The notes under the pieces were generated by a model. That model was not told the origin of the DNA, did not search any database, and saw nothing but the letters and a program-made list of their open reading frames with translations. The position numbers were made by a program, and so were the translations under genes. 64,000 nucleotides of DNA from Agromyces sp. Root81. Lineage in GTDB: Bacteria > Actinomycetota > Actinomycetes > Actinomycetales > Microbacteriaceae. The stretch covers positions 456,875 to 520,874 of the forward strand of contig NZ_LMIR01000001.1 of assembly GCF_001429165.1 (NCBI RefSeq), read 5' to 3'. Shown here piece by piece: positions 1 through 9,128 of the stretch; the first letter of the stretch is position 1; each line of letters starts with the position of its first letter.

Positions 1-477
1 CTCGAGGAGGCGCTCGACGCCTTCCCCGAGACGCGGTTCAACATCGACGTGAAGTCCGAAGACGCCGTCGAGGCGACCGTCGCGGCGATCGCCGCGGTGC
101 GGGCCGATTCTCGCGTGCTCCTCACGAGCTTCTCCGAACGCCGGCGGCTCCGGCTCGCCGGACTCGTCCCCGATGCGGTGACCTCGGCCGGCGGAGCCGG
201 AGTCATCCGTGCTCGTCTGGCTTCGCTCCTCGGCTCGAGCAGTCTGCTCGAGAACGCACTCCGCGGCGCGCGCGCCCTGCAGGTGCCGGAGCGGCTCGGC
301 GCCGTGCCGCTCGTGACCGAGCGGTTCGTGGCCGCGGTGCATCGCGCGGGCGCAGAGGTGCACGTCTGGACCATCAACGACACCGCTGACATGACGAGAC
401 TGCTCGACCTCGGTGTCGACGGGCTCGTGACCGACCGCGCCGACCTCGCACTCCCCCTCATCGCCGCACGAAGCTGA
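1..477 (+). CDS. glycerophosphodiester phosphodiesterase, C-terminal part (cut by window edge)
   Basis: Frame 1 is open from the first base to the TGA at 475-477, giving 158 residues of a protein whose start lies outside the window. The segment begins close to an FNIDVK motif, which matches the metal-binding E/N-x-D-x-K strand of the GDPD TIM barrel. It ends with VDGLVTDRADL, like the family's terminal G-x-DG-(I/V)-x-TDRP strand. The family hydrolyses glycerophosphodiesters to glycerol-3-phosphate and an alcohol. No signal peptide can be judged because the N-terminus is missing. The family is clear; the exact substrate is not. Confidence 0.85.
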   Translation, partial: LEEALDAFPETRFNIDVKSEDAVEATVAAIAAVRADSRVLLTSFSERRRLRLAGLVPDAVTSAGGAGVIRARLASLLGSSSLLENALRGARALQVPERLGAVPLVTERFVAAVHRAGAEVHVWTINDTADMTRLLDLGVDGLVTDRADLALPLIAARS

Positions 478-503
478 GAATTCCCCGGTAAACCTCAGGG
501 TCC

Positions 504-531
504 GGAAAGGGAATGCCCAGCTTGATCGTTT
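504..531 (+). promoter_or_regulatory. candidate ECF-sigma (SigR/SigH-type) promoter of rbpA
   Basis: GGAA at 504-507 and GTTT at 528-531 are separated by 20 nt, equal to GGAANN-N18-GTT. This is the spacing of thiol-stress ECF promoters of the SigR/SigH class. In Streptomyces rbpA is a known SigR target. Here the assignment rests only on the motif and its place about 30 nt before the rbpA start. Confidence 0.4.
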
Positions 532-560
532 AGACATGTAGCGAGCGAGAGGAGTACGCC

Positions 561-926
561 ATGGCGGACAGGAGCCTTCGAGGCATGCGCATCGGCGCAC
601 AGAGCCTGCAGAGTGAAGACGGCGTGGTGTTCGCGGACCGTGCGGAGTACGCCTATCGCTGCGAGACCTGCGGTCGTGAGACCGTGATGACGTTCTCGGC
701 CGAGGCCGAAGTGCCGGAGTCGTGGGAGTGCAAGCACTGCGGCGCATCCGCCGTGCTGCTCGTGGACTCGAAGCCGGTCGAGATCGACCGTTCGGGCGAG
801 AAGGTCGCCCGCACCCACTGGGACATGCTGCTCGAGCGTCGCACCCGTGCCGAGCTCGAAGAGCTTCTCGAAGAGCGGCTCAGCTACCTGCGAGCCCGTC
901 GCGGCCAGCAGAAGATCGGCGCTTAG
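561..926 (+). CDS. rbpA: RNA polymerase-binding protein RbpA
   Basis: This 121-residue protein matches actinobacterial RbpA along its full length. RbpA binds the principal sigma factor and the RNAP beta' zipper and stabilises the open complex. The N-terminal tail (MADRSLRGMRIG) is followed by a zinc-type core with C34-x2-C37 and C57-x2-C60. After it come a basic linker and the sigma-interaction region starting near THWDMLLERR. A GAGAGGAG Shine-Dalgarno lies 7 nt before the ATG. The 3' end overlaps the end of convergent lnt by 47 bp. A possible stress promoter precedes it. Confidence 0.95.
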   Translation: MADRSLRGMRIGAQSLQSEDGVVFADRAEYAYRCETCGRETVMTFSAEAEVPESWECKHCGASAVLLVDSKPVEIDRSGEKVARTHWDMLLERRTRAELEELLEERLSYLRARRGQQKIGA

Positions 927-2487
927 GCAGCATCCGATCCGACGGCAAATCGCCGCCCCGGTCGCGAGACCGTCGGCGCGCGATGATTCCGGCTGCGACG
1001 AGTGCTGCCAGCGAACCGATCACGATCACGAACGGCACGCTCGAGCCGAGCACCACCGACGGCGTCAATCCGTCGCGCAGCTCGACATCGGTCACCATCG
1101 CACCCGGTTCGTAGGCCGGCAGCGAATCGATGGTGCTCCCTGACGGGTCGATCACCTGGCTCGTGCCGACGGTCGAGATGTTCACGACCGAGCGACCGGT
1201 CTCGATCGCCCGGAGCCGGGCGATCGCGAGCTGCTGCTGGTTCTCGTCGGTGCCGCGGAAGTCGGCGTTGTTCGTCTGGAGCATGTAGAGCTGGGCGCCA
1301 TCGCGGGCGCCCTCCCAGATGACGTCGTCGTAGATGACATCGAAGCAGATCGCGAGGCCGGTGACGGCGTCACCGAGATCGAAGACCGGCGCGTTCGTGC
1401 CCGGGGTGTATCCGCGCTGCACGAGGCCGATCAGGTCGGGCGCGAGGGCGTACCAGAAGTCCCGGTCGGGGATGTACTCGCCGAAGGGCACCGGGTGCCG
1501 CTTGTCGTAGAGGTCGACGGCGCCCTCCCCCGCCCGCCACAGCATCGAGGTGTTGAAGTACTCGTCGGCGCGCACCGTGACCGTGTTCAGCACGAGTGGC
1601 GCGTCGAGTTCTTCGCTCAGTCGGTCGAAGATGCCGGCAACGGAGGCGCTCCGCGTCGGATCGATGTCGGAGCCGCCCTCGGGCCAGAGCAGCACGTCGA
1701 TGCCGGGCTCGTCGAGGATCGGCTCGGTCGCCGCGAGTTGCGCGGCCAGCACATCGCCCGGCTCCCGCTCGTCGAAGTAGCCGGAGGGCCCGTCGCCCTG
1801 CACACTCGCGACCCGGAGTTCACCGGCGGGCGTGGTCTGCCAGGCGGGCACGAGCATCGTGACCGCGAGGAGCCCGACGACCGGCAGCACGGTGACCGGC
1901 CGACGCCACCCGGCAAGCCGCACCCACTCGATCACGCCGGCCACGATGGCGACCATCACGAAGCTCAGGCCGGTGGAGCCGACCCACGACACGACCTGGG
2001 CGAATGGGCTCTCGGACTGGCTGAGCGCCGCCCTGCCCCAAGGGAACCCGCCGTAGGGCATGCTGCCGGTGGCGGCCTCGCGTACGCACCAGAGGCCGGC
2101 GACGAGCAGAGGCAGAGCGACCAGCCGGATCCACTGCGAACCGCTGACCCGCGGCAGCCATCGGTAGGCGAGCGCGATCAGCACACCGCCACCGGCCACG
2201 AAGAGGGCCTCGAGCACGGAGAGCGCGATCCAGGGCACCGGGCCGAGGTAGAGCGAGGTCCATGAGACCTGCAGCAGGTAGAACGAGAGGCCGAAGACGA
2301 GGCCGACGAGCGCCGCACCCCATGAGGAGCGGCCGATGAGGCTGATCAGTGCCAGGGCGATGCCGAGGAACGCGAGGGGCCAGATGCTCGCGCCCGGGAA
2401 GCCGAGGTCGTACGCGAATCCTCCGGCTGCGGCGGCGAGCACCGCGCCCCACAGCGGCAGCAGAGGGCGATGGGTCTTCTCGGGCAC
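880..2487 (-). CDS. lnt: apolipoprotein N-acyltransferase
   Basis: The 535-residue membrane protein has an N-terminal block of about six hydrophobic segments (to about residue 215), then a nitrilase-like domain and a final transmembrane helix near 495-512. The Glu-Lys-Cys catalytic triad of Lnt is visible: E in LLWPEGG, K in YDKRHPVPFGEY and C in AICFDVIY. The enzyme adds the third acyl chain to lipoproteins, fitting the many lipoproteins in this window. It lies 30 nt after helY on the same strand and overlaps rbpA tail to tail. The last 30 residues are basic and poorly conserved, so the true stop is as read but the tail is probably dispensable. Confidence 0.9.
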   Translation of the reverse strand: MPEKTHRPLLPLWGAVLAAAAGGFAYDLGFPGASIWPLAFLGIALALISLIGRSSWGAALVGLVFGLSFYLLQVSWTSLYLGPVPWIALSVLEALFVAGGGVLIALAYRWLPRVSGSQWIRLVALPLLVAGLWCVREAATGSMPYGGFPWGRAALSQSESPFAQVVSWVGSTGLSFVMVAIVAGVIEWVRLAGWRRPVTVLPVVGLLAVTMLVPAWQTTPAGELRVASVQGDGPSGYFDEREPGDVLAAQLAATEPILDEPGIDVLLWPEGGSDIDPTRSASVAGIFDRLSEELDAPLVLNTVTVRADEYFNTSMLWRAGEGAVDLYDKRHPVPFGEYIPDRDFWYALAPDLIGLVQRGYTPGTNAPVFDLGDAVTGLAICFDVIYDDVIWEGARDGAQLYMLQTNNADFRGTDENQQQLAIARLRAIETGRSVVNISTVGTSQVIDPSGSTIDSLPAYEPGAMVTDVELRDGLTPSVVLGSSVPFVIVIGSLAALVAAGIIARRRSRDRGGDLPSDRMLPKRRSSAGRDGLAGS

Positions 2488-2517
2488 CAGCTCAGCCTAG
2501 GCGACCGCGGGTGCCGC

Positions 2518-4950
2518 TCATGTGACGGCGCCGTACGCCACGACCCCGCGCCGCACCGAATCTATCGCAGCGCGCGCCGTGGCCCCGAGCTCCGCGTCGG
2601 CGACGATCGACACCTGGTCGAGCAGGTCGACGACCTGTTTCGTGAGCCGCACGAAGTCGCCGGCGGCGAGTTCGGTGTCGGCGAGCACCGTGCCGAGGCC
2701 GGCGCCGCGCGCCCAGGCGTGCATCGCGGAGGCGAGGGCGGGTGAGGGCACCTCGCTGCCCGGCAGCCGGTGATCGCGCTCGAGGTCGTCGAGCACGCTC
2801 CAGGTGTCGGTTGTGCGCTCGAACGCCTCTCGGAACCGGCCGCGCGGCAGTCGGTACTCGACGCCGCTGTCGTCGCGACGGGGTTCGTAGACGAGCGAGG
2901 CCGCCATGGCGGCGAGCCCGGCCTCGTCGAGGCCGTCCCAGATGCCGCGCCGCAGGCACTCGGCCACCAGCAGGTCGCGTTCGCCGTAGATGCGCTTCAG
3001 CACGCGGCCGGCCGAGGTCGAGACGAGCACACCGGATGCGTCGCGGTCGAGGTAGCCGAGCGACTCGAGCACCTCGGTGACCCGGTCGAAGCGCTTGGCG
3101 ACCTGCCCGGTGCGGGTGCGGATCTGGCGGGAGAGCTGCTCGTGCTCCTGCTTGAGCCGCCACCAGCGCTCGGCCCACCTCGCATGCGATTCCCGCTCGG
3201 CGCAGCCGTGGCACGGGTGCGCGCGCATGGCCTTGCGTGCCGCGGCGAGATCGCGCTGCATCCGATCGCGCTGGGCGTGCGTGGGATTGCCCTTCGACGA
3301 CTGCCGTTCGATCTCGCCGATGCGTCGCCTGAGGGCCGCATATTCGCCGAAGTCGCCCAGGTGGCAGCTCATGGCCTGCTCGAAGCCCGCCATCGACTCC
3401 TCCTGCTTGCGCAGGGTGCGGGCGAGGTCGACGACGGCACGGTCGGCCTGGAACTGCGCGAACGAGAGCTCGAGGATCTGCCGGGTGCGCTCGCGCCCGA
3501 ACTGGTCGATGAGATTCACGGCCATGTTGTACGTCGGCCGGAAGCTCGAGTTCATCGGGTAGCTGCGGCGAGACGCAAGTGCAGCGACTGCCTCGGGATC
3601 GAGCCCGTCGACCCACTGGATGACCGAGTGCCCCTCGACGTCGATGCCGCGTCGACCCGCTCGGCCGGTCAGCTGGGTGTACTCCCCCGGCGTGATCGGC
3701 ACCCGTGCTTCGCCGTTGAACTTCTCGAGCTTCTCGAGCACCACCGAGCGCGCCGGCATGTTGACGCCGAGCGCGAGCGTCTCGGTCGCGAAGACCACTT
3801 TCAGCAGCTTCAGCTGGAAGAGCTCCTCGACGATCTCCTTGAACGCCGGCAGCATACCGGCGTGGTGAGCGGCGACGCCGCGTTCGAGTCCCTCGAGCCA
3901 CTCCCAGTAGCCGAGCACCGCGAGGTCCTCATCGCGCAGCATGCGCGCACGGGACTCGACGATCTGCCGGATCTCGGCGCGCTCAACGGATTCGGTGAGA
4001 CGGATGCCGCTGCGCAGCACCTGCCGCACCGCCTGGTCGCACCCGACACGAGAGAAGATGAACACGATCGCCGGCAGCAGGTTCTTGCCCTGCAGCATCG
4101 CCACGACCTCCGGGCGGTCCGCACGGCCGCTGCCGCTGCGCGCGTCGCGGTGGTATCGGCCGCGGTCGCCGCCCCGCTGCCCGCGGGTGGACCGGCCAGA
4201 GATCGAGCGCCCGCCGGCGCGTGCGAGCTGCTTGAGCTCGGGGTTCACCCGGTTCGTCGATGCCTGGCCGGATGAGTCGAAGAGGTCGAGCATCTTCGAC
4301 TTCACGATGACGTGCTGCTCGAGGGGCACGGGCCGCTCCTCGGAGACGATCACGTCGGTGTCCCCGCGCACCGCCTGCAGCCAGTCGCCGAACTCCTCGG
4401 CGTTCGAGACGGTGGCCGAGAGGGAGACGAGTCGCACCGCCTCGGGCAGGTGGATGATCACCTCTTCCCAGACGGCCCCGCGGAAGCGGTCGGCGAGGTA
4501 GTGCACCTCGTCCATGACCACGTACGCGAGCCGGTCGAGCAGCGGCGAGTCGGCGTAGAGCATGTTGCGCAGCACCTCGGTCGTCATCACGACGATGCGG
4601 GCACCCGAGTTGACGTTGGTGTCGCCGGTGAGGAGGCCGACCGAATCGGCCCCCCAGGTGTCGACGAACTCCTGGTACTTCTGGTTCGAGAGCGCCTTGA
4701 TCGGCGTCGTGTAGAACACCTTCGCGCCGGCTTCCTGCATGGCCAGGAACACCGCGAACTCGGCGACGACCGTCTTGCCGGCACCGGTCGGCGCCGCGAC
4801 GAGCACGCTGCGTCCCTCGTCGAGCGCACCGCAGGCGGCGAGCTGGAACGGGTCGAGGTCGAATCGCTGACCCGCGACGAAGTCGGCGAGACGCGGCTGG
4901 CGGCGTTGCTGGCGAGAGAGCGCGTAACGCTCGGCCGGCGAGAGGCTCAT
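2518..4950 (-). CDS. helY: Ski2/Mtr4-like DEVH-box RNA helicase (HelY type)
   Basis: This 810-residue SF2 helicase has Walker A APTGAGKT and motif II DEVH (VVMDEVHYLAD) in the first 160 residues. Motif III is SATVSN, the helicase C domain includes QLTGRAGRRGID, and a C-terminal DSHCT-type helical domain follows. A CHGC-containing loop sits near residue 570. Mycobacterial HelY is the closest named relative; an RNA-processing role is inferred from the family. I chose the ATG at 4950 because a GGAG lies 5 nt before it; a GTG six bases upstream is the alternative. It follows tatC by 12 nt and is probably the end of the pafB-pafC-tatA-tatC-helY transcript. Confidence 0.9.
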   Translation of the reverse strand: MSLSPAERYALSRQQRRQPRLADFVAGQRFDLDPFQLAACGALDEGRSVLVAAPTGAGKTVVAEFAVFLAMQEAGAKVFYTTPIKALSNQKYQEFVDTWGADSVGLLTGDTNVNSGARIVVMTTEVLRNMLYADSPLLDRLAYVVMDEVHYLADRFRGAVWEEVIIHLPEAVRLVSLSATVSNAEEFGDWLQAVRGDTDVIVSEERPVPLEQHVIVKSKMLDLFDSSGQASTNRVNPELKQLARAGGRSISGRSTRGQRGGDRGRYHRDARSGSGRADRPEVVAMLQGKNLLPAIVFIFSRVGCDQAVRQVLRSGIRLTESVERAEIRQIVESRARMLRDEDLAVLGYWEWLEGLERGVAAHHAGMLPAFKEIVEELFQLKLLKVVFATETLALGVNMPARSVVLEKLEKFNGEARVPITPGEYTQLTGRAGRRGIDVEGHSVIQWVDGLDPEAVAALASRRSYPMNSSFRPTYNMAVNLIDQFGRERTRQILELSFAQFQADRAVVDLARTLRKQEESMAGFEQAMSCHLGDFGEYAALRRRIGEIERQSSKGNPTHAQRDRMQRDLAAARKAMRAHPCHGCAERESHARWAERWWRLKQEHEQLSRQIRTRTGQVAKRFDRVTEVLESLGYLDRDASGVLVSTSAGRVLKRIYGERDLLVAECLRRGIWDGLDEAGLAAMAASLVYEPRRDDSGVEYRLPRGRFREAFERTTDTWSVLDDLERDHRLPGSEVPSPALASAMHAWARGAGLGTVLADTELAAGDFVRLTKQVVDLLDQVSIVADAELGATARAAIDSVRRGVVAYGAVT

Positions 4951-4962
4951 CACCACTCCAGC

Positions 4963-5760
4963 CTAGACAGGCTCCCCGAATTCGAGGACGTTACGGCGTG
5001 CGACACGACGATCGTGCAGGTGCGCGATGAACCAGGCCAGGAAGTACAGGCCGATCATCGGGATCGCGAGCATGAACATCGACACGACATCGGCCGACGG
5101 CGTCGCGACGGCGGTGAAGAGCACGATCACGAGGATCGCGACCCGCCACGACTTGATGATGGACGCGGCACTGATGACGCCGGCGAAATTCAGCAGCACG
5201 ACGAACACGGGCACGACGAATGCGATGCCGATCGCCACGACGAGCTTCAAGACGAAGTCGATGTACTCCTTCGCGGTGAGCAGCGACAACGATCCTTCGG
5301 GAACGAATCCCGTCATGAGCTTCACGATGTTCGGCAGCACGAACCAACCGGCCGCACAGCCCGCGAAGAACAGCGGAATCGCGGTGGCGAAGAATACAAG
5401 TGTGAAGCGTCGCTCCTTCTTGTTCAGCCCGGGAACCAGGAACGCGAAGATCTGGTAGAGCCAGACCGGACTCGAGAGAACGATCCCGAGCGTGAACGCG
5501 ATCTGGAGGTACAGATCGAAACCGCTTGAGATCGTCGGAAAGACGAGGGACGTCTCGTTCGCTCGAGCCTCTGCGACCCGATTCACCGGCTCCTGCAGCG
5601 CATCCCAAACGAAGAGGTCGGTCAACCACCATCCGAGCGCAGCACCGACCACAATCGCGATCGCAGAGATGAAGAGGCGCTTGCGGAGCTCGATCAGATG
5701 CTGACCGAGCGACATCCGCTTCTCGCGGTCCTTCTCACCGCGATCTTTCACCGCGGTCAC
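4963..5760 (-). CDS. tatC: Sec-independent translocase subunit TatC
   Basis: The 265-residue protein has six predicted transmembrane helices and the TatC N-terminal signature (MSLGQHLIELRKRL). The conserved FLVPGL motif lies in the first periplasmic/cytoplasmic loop region, and the P-x(4)-E-type glutamate region is near residue 95-110. TatC recognises twin-arginine signal peptides. It starts 5 nt after the tatA stop, so the two are surely cotranscribed. TatB is not in the window. Confidence 0.95.
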   Translation of the reverse strand: MTAVKDRGEKDREKRMSLGQHLIELRKRLFISAIAIVVGAALGWWLTDLFVWDALQEPVNRVAEARANETSLVFPTISSGFDLYLQIAFTLGIVLSSPVWLYQIFAFLVPGLNKKERRFTLVFFATAIPLFFAGCAAGWFVLPNIVKLMTGFVPEGSLSLLTAKEYIDFVLKLVVAIGIAFVVPVFVVLLNFAGVISAASIIKSWRVAILVIVLFTAVATPSADVVSMFMLAIPMIGLYFLAWFIAHLHDRRVARRNVLEFGEPV

Positions 5761-5765
5761 CGTAG

Positions 5766-5978
5766 TCAGGAGTTCTTGCCGGAATCCGGGGCGTCGGCCT
5801 TCGGCGTCTCGTCGCCGGGCACGTCGGGATCGGCCTTGTCGGAGCGAACCTCCGTCTTGAGGATCTTCATCGACTGTCCGAGGCTACGGGCGAGCGCGGG
5901 AAGCTTGGGAGCTCCGAAAAGCAAGAGGATGACCACGAGGATGATCAGCGCGTGCCAACCAGTGAAGCCTTGCCACAT
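5766..5978 (-). CDS. tatA: Sec-independent translocase subunit TatA
   Basis: This 70-residue protein has a short N-terminal transmembrane helix (WHALIILVVILLLFGAPKLP). The FGxxKLP hinge and an amphipathic helix starting at LARSLGQSMKI follow, then an acidic, proline-rich tail. This is standard TatA architecture; TatA oligomers form the Tat pore with TatC. A TAGACT -10-like hexamer lies upstream on the minus strand, between tatA and pafC, so it may have its own promoter besides read-through from pafBC. Confidence 0.95.
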   Translation of the reverse strand: MWQGFTGWHALIILVVILLLFGAPKLPALARSLGQSMKILKTEVRSDKADPDVPGDETPKADAPDSGKNS

Positions 5979-6016
5979 GGGGGTTCGTCCGTTTCGTCGG
6001 TGAGGGTGACGACAGT

Positions 6017-7039
6017 CTACCTGTCGTCGATGTCAGGCTGTTGCCGCCCGACATCGGAGGGTACGGAATCAGCGTAGCCTGCCAGACCGGCTGCCGCCCA
6101 CTCCGCGACGACGGCTCGTGCCTCGGCCGGCGACACGACGGTCACGAGCCCCGGAAGCCCGGCGACCAGGCGCTTGAGACCGTGCACGTGCGCGAGGCGC
6201 AACGTCACGCGCAGGCGCCCGTCGACCTGCTCCGTGCGGGAGTCGGCGAGGTAGTCGGCGAGGAGCGGCAACGTCTCGGGCGCCACGTCGACCACGACGT
6301 CGAGGTCGGAATCCGAGCTCTGGAAGAGCGTGTCGGGCACGATGCGGTCGGAGTGGTCTTCGATCGGCGTATCGGAGACGAGCAGCTCGCTCATGCGATC
6401 GACGCGGAAGTTGCGCACGTCTTCGCGGGTGTGGCAGTACGCCTGGAGGTACCAGTCGGCGTCCTGCGACAGGATGCGCAGCGGGTCGACACGTCGACGC
6501 CCCGCGACGCCGAGCGCGTTGCGGTAGTCGAACTCGAGCTGGCGACCGCCGGTCACCGCTTCGCGGATCAGTGCCAGCGAGGCATCCGCTTCGGATTCTG
6601 CGACCGCCAGGCGGCTGGGTGCAGCGGATGCCCCGGCCGTGAGCTTCGCCATGAGGGAGGCGAGTGACGCCCGGCCGGCGTTCTCGGGCGACGCCGAGAG
6701 GTACTGGAGGCCGGCGATGAGTGCGGCGGCCTCGCGGGCCGACAGTCGCGGCGCGTCATCGATCGCGACGTGATGCACGATGACGATGACGTCGTCTTCC
6801 TCGAAGGCGTCCCAGTCGATGTCGAAGAGGTCGTTCGGCTGGTAGGTGCCGGTCTCACCGGGCAGCCCGGACGTCGCGATGAGTCGCACGGCGTGACGGA
6901 TCTCGTCTTCGGAGAGTCCGAAGTGCGTCGCCGCCTCTGCCACGTCGACGACGCGCTGCTCGAGCAGGTACGGCACGAACGAGAGCAGGAAGACGAGCTT
7001 GTCGGGTGCCTTCAACGGCTTCGACCGCTTGGCCATCAT
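6017..7039 (-). CDS. pafC: WYL-domain transcriptional regulator PafC
   Basis: The 340-residue protein has an N-terminal helix-turn-helix (VAEAATHFGLSEDEIRHAVRLI), a middle linker and a C-terminal WYL domain with DADWYLQAYCHTREDVRNFRVDRM. PafC forms a heterodimer with PafB that activates the LexA-independent DNA damage response in actinobacteria. Its ATG overlaps the pafB stop (ATGA), so the two are translationally coupled in the equimolar way expected for a heterodimer. The proteasome genes that flank pafBC in mycobacteria are not in this window. Confidence 0.92.
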   Translation of the reverse strand: MMAKRSKPLKAPDKLVFLLSFVPYLLEQRVVDVAEAATHFGLSEDEIRHAVRLIATSGLPGETGTYQPNDLFDIDWDAFEEDDVIVIVHHVAIDDAPRLSAREAAALIAGLQYLSASPENAGRASLASLMAKLTAGASAAPSRLAVAESEADASLALIREAVTGGRQLEFDYRNALGVAGRRRVDPLRILSQDADWYLQAYCHTREDVRNFRVDRMSELLVSDTPIEDHSDRIVPDTLFQSSDSDLDVVVDVAPETLPLLADYLADSRTEQVDGRLRVTLRLAHVHGLKRLVAGLPGLVTVVSPAEARAVVAEWAAAGLAGYADSVPSDVGRQQPDIDDR

Positions 7040-8079
7040 CGCTGCCCCTCCCCTGCCGTACCGGCGGCTCCATCGCGATGCGCCACGGCGACGGCGCGCA
7101 GTCGGTCGCGCACGGCGTCGCGCAGCGATGCCGGCGACAGCACGCGCACCTCGGGCCCATAGGCGGCCAGTTCATCGGCGAACACCGCGGCATCCGTGTA
7201 GTGCAGGCGGATGACGCCGGCGTCTTCATCGCCCTCGATCGCGCGCTTGCCGAGCCGCACCTCGGCGTCGCTGCCGCTGGTGACGGCGAGGTCGGCGACG
7301 TTGCGCTCGTGCAGCTCCTGCAGTTCGGCGATGATGCGGTCCTGAACGCCGAGCGGCGGCGCCTCGAACGAAGACCCGGGCACCGGCGTCACGTCACCGA
7401 GGATGCGCGACAGCAGGAAAGTACGGGAGCCCGCTGCGTCGTGATCGTAGGCGTGCAGGTGCCAGCGACCGTCGTGCAGCACCACTGCGAGCGGATCGAC
7501 CGTGCGCTGGCGGGGCTCGGCCTCACCGGGCTTGAAGTAGCGGAACCGCACCGACTGACGGCGATCGAGCGCCTGGCGGAGCGGCTCGAAGGCGGTGTCG
7601 CGCACGCGCAGGCGCGGAGCGTAGCCGATCACCGGTTCACGCGGCTCGATGCCGAGTGAGCGGAGCTTCGTGAGCGCGCGCTGCGAGTCCGCGGAGAGCG
7701 ATGCCTCGCGCCAGACCTCGGCGGCGAGGCCGAGCAGGGCGAGCTCGTCGGGAGTGAAACGGATGTCGCCCGGCAGGTCGTACTGGCCCTTGGGGATGCG
7801 ATAGCGCAGCGCCTGGTTGTCGCCGGGTCGATCGGGCGACTCGACGGTCTCGAGCGGGATGCCGAGCTCGCGGATGTCGTCTTTGTCGCGCTCGAACTGA
7901 CGCTCGAGATTCGCATTCTGACCGGCGGAATCGAATCGTTCGGCGTAGCCGCGCACCGTCGAGAGGATCTCGGACTTCAGGAGCCCGGTCTCGGTGGCGA
8001 GCAGCGCCAGCACGAGGCTGAACAGGCGATCCTCGACCGGGATCTTCGACACGCCCTTGCTCTCTCCGCCGCTTGCCAC
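7036..8079 (-). CDS. pafB: WYL-domain transcriptional regulator PafB
   Basis: The 347-residue protein has the PafB layout: a HTH region (VEDRLFSLVLALLATETGLLK start, dimer-type helices to about 100) and a WYL domain (DGRWHLHAYDHDAAGSRTFLLSRI). It partners with PafC. The start is a GTG with a TAAGAT hexamer ending 7 nt before it and no Shine-Dalgarno, so the transcript is probably leaderless. Together with the LexA-controlled imuA'-imuB-dnaE2 operon, this window carries parts of both actinobacterial DNA damage regulons. Confidence 0.92.
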   Translation of the reverse strand: MASGGESKGVSKIPVEDRLFSLVLALLATETGLLKSEILSTVRGYAERFDSAGQNANLERQFERDKDDIRELGIPLETVESPDRPGDNQALRYRIPKGQYDLPGDIRFTPDELALLGLAAEVWREASLSADSQRALTKLRSLGIEPREPVIGYAPRLRVRDTAFEPLRQALDRRQSVRFRYFKPGEAEPRQRTVDPLAVVLHDGRWHLHAYDHDAAGSRTFLLSRILGDVTPVPGSSFEAPPLGVQDRIIAELQELHERNVADLAVTSGSDAEVRLGKRAIEGDEDAGVIRLHYTDAAVFADELAAYGPEVRVLSPASLRDAVRDRLRAVAVAHRDGAAGTAGEGQR

Positions 8080-8086
8080 AGGTGCG

Positions 8087-8092
8087 ATCTTA
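8087..8092 (-). promoter_or_regulatory. -10 hexamer for leaderless pafB
   Basis: On the minus strand TAAGAT ends 7 nt before the GTG start of pafB. This places the expected transcription start at or next to the start codon. No convincing -35 is visible. Confidence 0.5.
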
Positions 8093-8129
8093 CTGAACCG
8101 CGGTGACGGCGAAGGCCGCCTCGAGGGGC

Positions 8130-9086
8130 TCAGATGACGCCCAGGATGTCGATCACGAAGAACAGGGTCGAGTTCGCCGGGATCTTTCCGCTGGCCTGGT
8201 CGCCGTAGCCGTCGCTCGGCGGAATCACGACCGCGACCTGCGAGCCGACCTTCTGCCCGATGATCGCCTTCGAGAAGCCCGGGATGACCTGGCTGTCGGC
8301 GCCGTCGGAGACGGTCATGATGGCCGGTACGCCCTTCTCCCAGCTCGAGTCGAACACCTTGCCATCGGCCCAGGTCACGCCCGTGTACTGCACGACGACC
8401 GTGTCACCCGACTCGACGACCTCGCCCGAGCCCTCTTTCAGGACCTCGACCTCGGTGGTCTCGAACGGAGCGGCCTTCGGCACCGTGATGCCGGGGCGTC
8501 CGTCGGGTGCGAGCACCACGGCGGGGAAGCCGTCACGGCTGAGACGCACCGCGCCGTCGGCACGCAACGGGAATGCGCGCTGGATGTCGAGCACGAACAC
8601 GAGGCTGTCCTCAGGCTCGACCCCCAGCTGCGCGTTGCCACCTGCCCCGAAGGCGTCCTCAGCGGGAATCACGACGGCTACCCTGGAACCGACCGAGCCG
8701 CACGTGAGGCCCTTGGTGAGCCCGGGCAGCCCCGTGACTGCATCGGAGATTGCCAGCTGCACGGGTTCACCGGTCTTGCCGCCGAAGCCGGTCACCTGCA
8801 AATTTTCGCCGGTGGCGCCGTTGTAGAGGGCGAGGCCGATGAGTGTCTGCTGCCCCTCGACGAGGGGCTCGCCGTCGCCGGCGATGATCTCGGTGCACTG
8901 CGTCTCTGCGGGCACGAGCGGCGTGGGGAACTCGACACGCGGCGCGTCGCCGAAGTCGCCCGTCACCGTGACAGCGTCAGAGGAATCACCGGACTCCGCC
9001 GCTGGAGCGGCAGGTGCCGACGAGCAACCCGACAGCGTCAGGGCGATGATGCCGGCCGTGGCGATGAGCGCGAATGACGAGCGCAC
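8130..9086 (-). CDS. FKBP-type peptidyl-prolyl isomerase lipoprotein
   Basis: The 318-residue protein starts with a lipoprotein signal peptide ending in LTLSGC (lipid-modified C21) and an acidic/Ala linker. The C-terminal third is a typical FKBP domain: VVQYTGVTWADGKVFDSSW, then QVIPGFSKAIIGQKVGSQVAVVIPP and FFVIDILGV. The preceding 120 residues repeat the same plan in weaker form (GLPGLTKGLTCGSVGSRVAVVIPAEDAFG...LVFVLDI), so this looks like a tandem with a degenerate first domain. It should act as an extracytoplasmic folding catalyst. It sits downstream of trmI on the same strand. Confidence 0.9.
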   Translation of the reverse strand: MRSSFALIATAGIIALTLSGCSSAPAAPAAESGDSSDAVTVTGDFGDAPRVEFPTPLVPAETQCTEIIAGDGEPLVEGQQTLIGLALYNGATGENLQVTGFGGKTGEPVQLAISDAVTGLPGLTKGLTCGSVGSRVAVVIPAEDAFGAGGNAQLGVEPEDSLVFVLDIQRAFPLRADGAVRLSRDGFPAVVLAPDGRPGITVPKAAPFETTEVEVLKEGSGEVVESGDTVVVQYTGVTWADGKVFDSSWEKGVPAIMTVSDGADSQVIPGFSKAIIGQKVGSQVAVVIPPSDGYGDQASGKIPANSTLFFVIDILGVI

Positions 9087-9128
9087 TGATCCTCGATTCT
9101 TGGGTGATCGGTGAGGGGCGATGAAAGC

